Positions 60,197-64,000 of a stretch of DNA of 64,000 nucleotides are shown in pieces. Position numbers and translations under genes: made by a program. Positions within the stretch are counted from its first letter, which is position 1. Every line of letters starts with the position of its first letter. Source of the stretch: Oscillospiraceae bacterium (GTDB lineage Bacteria; Bacillota; Clostridia; Oscillospirales; Acutalibacteraceae); contig SVOH01000004.1 in NCBI GenBank assembly GCA_015066515.1, positions 62,001-126,000 on the forward strand, written 5' to 3'. The notes beneath the pieces are model-generated. The model was not told the DNA's origin. It was given only the letters and a program-made list of their open reading frames with translations, and made no database searches.

Positions 60197-60903
60197 TTTT
60201 GTGCCTCCGTTTTTGCTTTAAGTTCACGTTCTGCCTGTGGCAGACGAAGATAGGTTGGTAATAATTCTTCGGGTGATATTGTTGATATAAAATTAATATT
60301 TTTATAGGCGAACATACCGATACCAACAGCAGATTGAAATTTTAAATGTTCGTCTGCCAAAGTTATGTTTGGTAAATCAGATACAGTTTTATAAAATAGG
60401 TCAGCTCCATCACCGCATATAATTATTTCTGTAGTGGTAGAAAGTTTTTCGATTTCTGCTCTTAGTTCATTGCCCAGTAAAGCTCTATCTTCACATAGTC
60501 GGGTGGTATTTCCGTTTTTTATTTCAAATAACGCGTTATAAAATTGGTTACAACGCGCATCCATAACTGCACAAACTATACAATTTTTGTTAATAAAATG
60601 CTCAGCCATACCCTCAAGAGTAGATACCGGAATACATTTTATTTTTGTTGCAGCACAAAGCCCTTTTACTGCACTAATACCAATACGAAGTCCGGTAAAT
60701 GAACCCGGACCTACGGCTACAGCAATATTATCAATATCAGATAGCTTTGTAGCCGAGTTGCTAAGCATATTAATTATCATCGGTACAAGTGTTTGTGAAT
60801 GTGTAAGATGTGCGTTTATAAATGAACTAGCAAGAATTTTACCGTCATCAATAATAGCGCAAGACGCAGGACCCGCCGAACATTCAACACTTAATATTTT
60901 CAA
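60193..60903 (-). CDS. tsaB: tRNA threonylcarbamoyladenosine biosynthesis protein TsaB
   Basis: The start is a TTG at 60903, preceded by AGAGGTG, and it overlaps tsaE by four bases. The 236-residue ASKHA-fold protein starts ILSVECSAGPASCAIID and has VAVGPGSFTGLRIGISAVKGL, the TsaB signature. It supports TsaD in t6A synthesis on tRNAs that read ANN codons. TsaD is not in the window. Confidence 0.95.
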   Translation of the reverse strand: MKILSVECSAGPASCAIIDDGKILASSFINAHLTHSQTLVPMIINMLSNSATKLSDIDNIAVAVGPGSFTGLRIGISAVKGLCAATKIKCIPVSTLEGMAEHFINKNCIVCAVMDARCNQFYNALFEIKNGNTTRLCEDRALLGNELRAEIEKLSTTTEIIICGDGADLFYKTVSDLPNITLADEHLKFQSAVGIGMFAYKNINFISTISPEELLPTYLRLPQAERELKAKTEAQK

Positions 60904-61331
60904 TTGTTGTCACCTCTATCAATTGAAATTTGTCGACTAGTGTCATTAAGTCGTTTGATAGTTATACGAATTGTATTTTCAGGTAGGGCAGACTCAATGT
61001 TTTCACTCCACTCAATTGCTAAAACACCGCCTGATTCCATATAGTCAAAATAACCAGTAGAATATAGGTCATCCCAGCCGTTTATGCGATACATATCAAA
61101 GTGATAAAGATTTAACCTACCGCCAATATACTCGTTAATTATTGCAAAAGTTGGTGAAGAAACCTCACCTGTAAAACCTAGTCCCTCGGCAAGACCTGTT
61201 ACAAAACAGGTTTTACCTTGGCCTAAATCTCCGTAAAAAGCAATGGTTTCGCCACCCCTTAATGTTGATGCAAGATTTTGAGCAATTCTTCTGGTTTCGG
61301 CAGGAGAATTTGACACTAAAACATTATTCAA
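60900..61331 (-). CDS. tsaE: tRNA threonylcarbamoyladenosine biosynthesis ATPase TsaE
   Basis: The 143-residue ATPase has P-loop FYGDLGQGKTCFVTGLAEGLG, SPTFAIINEY and LYHFDMYRI, and IEWSENI, all TsaE hallmarks. The start is a TTG at 61331 with GGAG about ten bases upstream. It is required for t6A formation with TsaB and TsaD. Confidence 0.95.
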   Translation of the reverse strand: MNNVLVSNSPAETRRIAQNLASTLRGGETIAFYGDLGQGKTCFVTGLAEGLGFTGEVSSPTFAIINEYIGGRLNLYHFDMYRINGWDDLYSTGYFDYMESGGVLAIEWSENIESALPENTIRITIKRLNDTSRQISIDRGDNN

Positions 61332-61458
61332 TTTTAAAATTCTCCTTTTTAATTTCTATTTTAGTGAATTTTATCATATAATAAATGTTGTGTCAATTAA
61401 ATAAATGTTTATTATTCAAGATTTTTGTGGTATTATACAAAGTATAGAGGTGAAATAA

Positions 61459-62376
61459 ATGATTTGGATTGCGATTATTTGCATATGTTTTATTTTAATT
61501 ATTTTATCTGCATTATATTGGGCGTTTAAAACAGCATTTATGCGTAGTAATATTCGCCTTGTTAGTTTTGAAAGCGGACCACTTGCGGAATATAAAGAGA
61601 TTTTTGATAAAAGTCTTACTTATATTAACAATCTAGAAAGTGAACGCATTTATATTGAAAGCTTTGATGGAGTAAAACTTGCTGCAAGTTACTACAATAA
61701 TAATTCAGACACTACAATTCTGCTTTTTCATGGTTATAGGTCGGACGGAAAATTTGATTTTGCATGCGCTGTAAAATTTTATATTGAATTGGGTTTAAAT
61801 GTCTTGGTTGTAGATCAGCGAGCAAACGGTGAGAGCGGGGGAAGGTTAATAACCTTTGGTATTAAAGAGCGTCGTGATGCTGTTTGTTGGACTAAATTTA
61901 TCAATCAAAAATATGCTCCCAAAAATATATTGTTAAGTGGTGTTTCAATGGGAGCAACAACGGTTATGATGGCTGCAAATCTTGGTTTGCCAAATAACAT
62001 TCGAGGGATTATTGCTGACTGTGGTTTTTCATCTGCACCGGATATAATAAAAAAAGTTGCTCGTGAAGCCTTTAAAATAAATGCAGAGCCTATTTTGCCC
62101 GTTCTTGATTTGATGTGTAAAATATTTGGCAAATTTAGCTTATATGAAACTACAACGGTTAAAGCGTTGTCAGAATCTAATATACCAATCTTTTTTATAC
62201 ACGGTAAATGCGATGGTTTTGTTCCGTGCCAAATGACTCAAATTTCTTATGATGCGGCCAGAGCTGAAAAATATATATGTTTGGTAGAAAATGCTGACCA
62301 CGGTATAAGTTTTTTGGTAGATACTGAAAATATTAAAAACCAAATTTCAAACTTTATTAAGAAATATTGTTCATAG
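61459..62376 (+). CDS. Alpha/beta hydrolase with N-terminal membrane anchor
   Basis: The 305-residue protein has an N-terminal hydrophobic helix (about 3-22). The alpha/beta-hydrolase core has TILLFHGYRSDG, the nucleophile elbow LSGVSMGATT, the aspartate in GKCDGFVP and the histidine in ADHGIS, all in order. Relatives are membrane-anchored esterases or peptidase-like hydrolases (BAAT/S9-like fold). AGAGGTG precedes the ATG. A possible promoter -10 is TATTAT at 61431. The substrate is unknown. Confidence 0.85.
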   Translation: MIWIAIICICFILIILSALYWAFKTAFMRSNIRLVSFESGPLAEYKEIFDKSLTYINNLESERIYIESFDGVKLAASYYNNNSDTTILLFHGYRSDGKFDFACAVKFYIELGLNVLVVDQRANGESGGRLITFGIKERRDAVCWTKFINQKYAPKNILLSGVSMGATTVMMAANLGLPNNIRGIIADCGFSSAPDIIKKVAREAFKINAEPILPVLDLMCKIFGKFSLYETTTVKALSESNIPIFFIHGKCDGFVPCQMTQISYDAARAEKYICLVENADHGISFLVDTENIKNQISNFIKKYCS

Positions 62377-62446
62377 TTTGTTAAAAAATATATTGTGTTT
62401 TTTGTCGAAATATGTTAATATGTAGGGTGTGAAAGGTGGTAAAATT

Positions 62447-63280
62447 ATGAGAGCAGATGGCAAAAGAGTAAAAAATGCCGATCCGATGTATACTGTTGCT
62501 GCATATATTATGAATAAACGAGTTGACTCAATGAATATGATTACTATTGATATTCCGGTTGAGCCAATAAAAGAATATTTAAATGAAAAACGCAAACAAG
62601 GAATAAACATTAGTCATATGTGTGTTGTACTTGCTGCATATTTACGCACAATGAAAGAGTTTCCCGAGCTTAACCGTTTTGTTGTAAATAAAAAGATATA
62701 TCAAAGAAATGAAATTGCGGTTGGTATGGTTGTTCTTAAAGCAGGTCAGGTTGACCATGGTACAATGTCAAAAATGTATTTTAGCGAAAATAATACTATT
62801 TTTGAAGTAAATGACATTATAAACAAATATGTTGAAGAAAATCGTGAGACACCCGACAACAACAGTACAGAAAAATTAATAAAAGTTTTATTAAGCGTAC
62901 CCGGAGTTTTGCCTGTAGGTGTTGGAATATTTAAATGGTTAGACAAGCACGGTTTGTTACCAAAAAGTATTATTGATGCATCACCGTTTCATATGAGTTT
63001 AGGTATCACAAATCTTGCGTCAATTAGGACCAATCATATATATCATCATTGCTATGAATTTGGTACAACAAGTGTGTTTATGGCTATGGGTAATACTCGT
63101 GAGGTTCCAAAGCGTAAGGGCGATGAAATTATATTTGAAAAGTGTATGCCCATAGGTGTTACTATGGATGAACGTATTGCTTCAGGCAGTTATTTTGCAC
63201 TTGCATTTCGTAAAATGCGTACATATCTTCGTAATCCTGAATTACTTGAGGTATCACCTGAAGATAACAAAGGTGAATAA
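62447..63280 (+). CDS. E2/chloramphenicol-acetyltransferase-like protein with substituted catalytic motif
   Basis: The ATG at 62447 follows AAAGGTGG; the GTG at 62429 sits upstream of it. The 277-residue protein is a CAT-fold domain like the catalytic core of 2-oxoacid dehydrogenase E2 but with no lipoyl or E1-binding domain. The active-site segment normally D-H-R-x-x-D-G reads DERIASG, so the catalytic histidine is glutamate. The rest of the core (ITIDIPVEP, GVVLAAYL-like helix, SPFHMSLGITNLASI) is well formed. It may be a pseudoenzyme or use different chemistry. It could be cotranscribed with the upstream hydrolase. Confidence 0.75.
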   Translation: MRADGKRVKNADPMYTVAAYIMNKRVDSMNMITIDIPVEPIKEYLNEKRKQGINISHMCVVLAAYLRTMKEFPELNRFVVNKKIYQRNEIAVGMVVLKAGQVDHGTMSKMYFSENNTIFEVNDIINKYVEENRETPDNNSTEKLIKVLLSVPGVLPVGVGIFKWLDKHGLLPKSIIDASPFHMSLGITNLASIRTNHIYHHCYEFGTTSVFMAMGNTREVPKRKGDEIIFEKCMPIGVTMDERIASGSYFALAFRKMRTYLRNPELLEVSPEDNKGE

Positions 63281-63304
63281 GTTGTAAATTTATTTATTTT
63301 ACAC

Positions 63305-63333
63305 TTGATTTTACTTTCTAATTGATATACAAT
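63305..63333 (+). promoter_or_regulatory. Promoter of fba
   Basis: TTGATT (63305-63310), 17-base spacer, TACAAT (63328-63333), followed by TGGAGG and the ATG at 63370. Confidence 0.6.
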
Positions 63334-63369
63334 AATTTGGTAAATTTTTAACAATGGAGGACATTAAAA

Positions 63370-64000
63370 ATGTTAGTTTCAGCAAAAGAAATGCTTACTA
63401 AAGCAAAAGCAGGTAAATATGCCGTAGGTCAGTTTAACATTAACAATCTTGAATGGACCAAGGCTATTCTTATTACTGCTCAAGAGCAGAATTCACCGGT
63501 TATATTAGGAGTTTCTGAGGGCGCAGGCAAATATATGTGCGGTTTCAAGACGGTTGCAGATATGGTTAAGGCTATGATTGAAGATCTTGGTATTACTGTT
63601 CCCGTAGCACTTCATCTTGACCACGGTAGCTATGAAGGCGCTAAAAAGTGTATTGCTGCAGGTTTTTCATCTGTAATGTTTGACGGTTCACACTATCCAA
63701 TTGAAGAAAATATAGAAAAAACCAAGGAACTCGTTGGCATTTGCGATGAACTCGGTTTATCACTTGAGGCTGAAGTTGGTTCAATCGGCGGTGAAGAAGA
63801 CGGCGTTGTGGGTGCAGGCGAATGTGCTGATCCTAACGAATGCAAAATGATTGCAGATTTGGGTGTAACAATGCTTGCTGCAGGTATTGGTAACATTCAC
63901 GGTAAGTATCCTGAAAATTGGGCAGGCCTTAGTTTTGATACACTTGATGCTATTCAGCAACTTACAGGCGATATGCCTCTCGTTCTTCACGGTGGCACAG
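63370..64000 (+). CDS. fba: Class II fructose-bisphosphate aldolase, 3' partial
   Basis: The gene runs off the right edge after 210 codons; TGGAGGAC gives the start. The visible part starts MLVSAKEMLTKAKAGKYAVGQFNINN and has the class II zinc and catalytic residues: VALHLDHGS (Asp and His), EAEVGSIGG and GNIHGKYP, and ends in LVLHGGT. It cleaves or forms fructose-1,6-bisphosphate in glycolysis and gluconeogenesis; with pckG it gives the window both ends of that pathway. Confidence 0.97.
   Translation, partial: MLVSAKEMLTKAKAGKYAVGQFNINNLEWTKAILITAQEQNSPVILGVSEGAGKYMCGFKTVADMVKAMIEDLGITVPVALHLDHGSYEGAKKCIAAGFSSVMFDGSHYPIEENIEKTKELVGICDELGLSLEAEVGSIGGEEDGVVGAGECADPNECKMIADLGVTMLAAGIGNIHGKYPENWAGLSFDTLDAIQQLTGDMPLVLHGGT

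Noticed and set aside
1..64000. tRNA, rRNA, CRISPR arrays, transposases or prophage genes
   Set aside because: I looked for the usual cloverleaf arms, array periodicity and transposase motifs on both strands and saw none. Terminator hairpins explain all strong palindromes except those listed.

Overview
The window looks like chromosome of an AT-rich, low-GC Gram-positive anaerobe of class Clostridia, probably an uncultured gut lineage near Oscillospirales. This is inferred from the gene set and not from any marker search. The evidence is a giant BspA-type leucine-rich-repeat surface protease, lipoproteins with classical lipoboxes, a DUF4364 gene, YajC beside a TIGR04086-type membrane protein, a CwlD-type amidase, a C_GCAxxG_C_C protein, strong GGAGG/GGTG ribosome binding sites, TTGACA/TATAAT-like promoters, and an intergenic palindromic element of a style common in gut Oscillospirales. 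I recognised no rRNA, tRNA, CRISPR array, transposase, prophage or riboswitch. Coding density is high and no gene-free stretch exceeds 300 bases. Operons alternate between strands and are separated by clear intrinsic terminators.

Layout. Bases 2-15803 (+) form one apparent operon: a membrane-anchored subtilisin-like protease that enters from the left edge, a surface lipoprotein, a five-gene oligopeptide ABC importer and a small membrane protein. It reads as an extracellular protein-to-peptide feeding system. 15848-17751 (-) is an ABC exporter with a PqqD-like protein. 17857-21200 (+) holds a membrane protein, NAD(P)HX repair enzyme, lipoprotein and acyltransferase-like gene. 21285-24263 (-) is an SsuABC/TauABC-like importer with a Crp/Fnr regulator. 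24377-32794 carries a DivIVA-like gene, lysA, pckG (+), a small membrane protein (+), a Rieske oxidoreductase and asd-dapA-dapB. 32943-36115 (+) has queA, tgt, yajC and a TIGR04086-like gene. 36139-42185 has DUF4364 (-), then a GrpB/pyrophosphatase/NUDIX fusion, a small RSH-type HD protein, cwlD, radA, a redox protein and an S51 peptidase. 42227-47048 (-) is cysK-metF-metH activation gene-metH. 47148-53502 (-) has a sugar nucleotidyltransferase/kinase fusion, a glycosidase, a membrane protein, lysS and greA. 53684-56435 (+) is a glycan-priming operon with a cohesin-like protein. 56544-59075 (+) has an S1-domain protein, an Mrp ATPase and trmB. 59108-61331 (-) is upp, rpiB, tsaB and tsaE. 61459-64000 (+) has a hydrolase, an E2/CAT-like protein and the start of fba.

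How the genes work together. Peptide scavenging (protease plus Opp), gluconeogenesis/glycolysis (pckG, fba), aspartate-family amino acid and diaminopimelate synthesis (asd, dapA, dapB, lysA), sulfur amino acid synthesis (cysK, metF, metH) and tRNA modification (queA/tgt for queuosine, tsaB/tsaE for t6A, trmB-like) dominate.

Most unusual points. The protease has a cytoplasmic tail made of six exact 11-residue, proline-phased amphipathic repeats. Three genes appear to start at near-cognate codons (ATT, ATT and ACG), supported by family-like N-termini and Shine-Dalgarno placement. There is an orphan PqqD-like/ABC exporter pair, two multi-domain fusion enzymes, and a terminator hairpin that buries the next gene's ribosome binding site.
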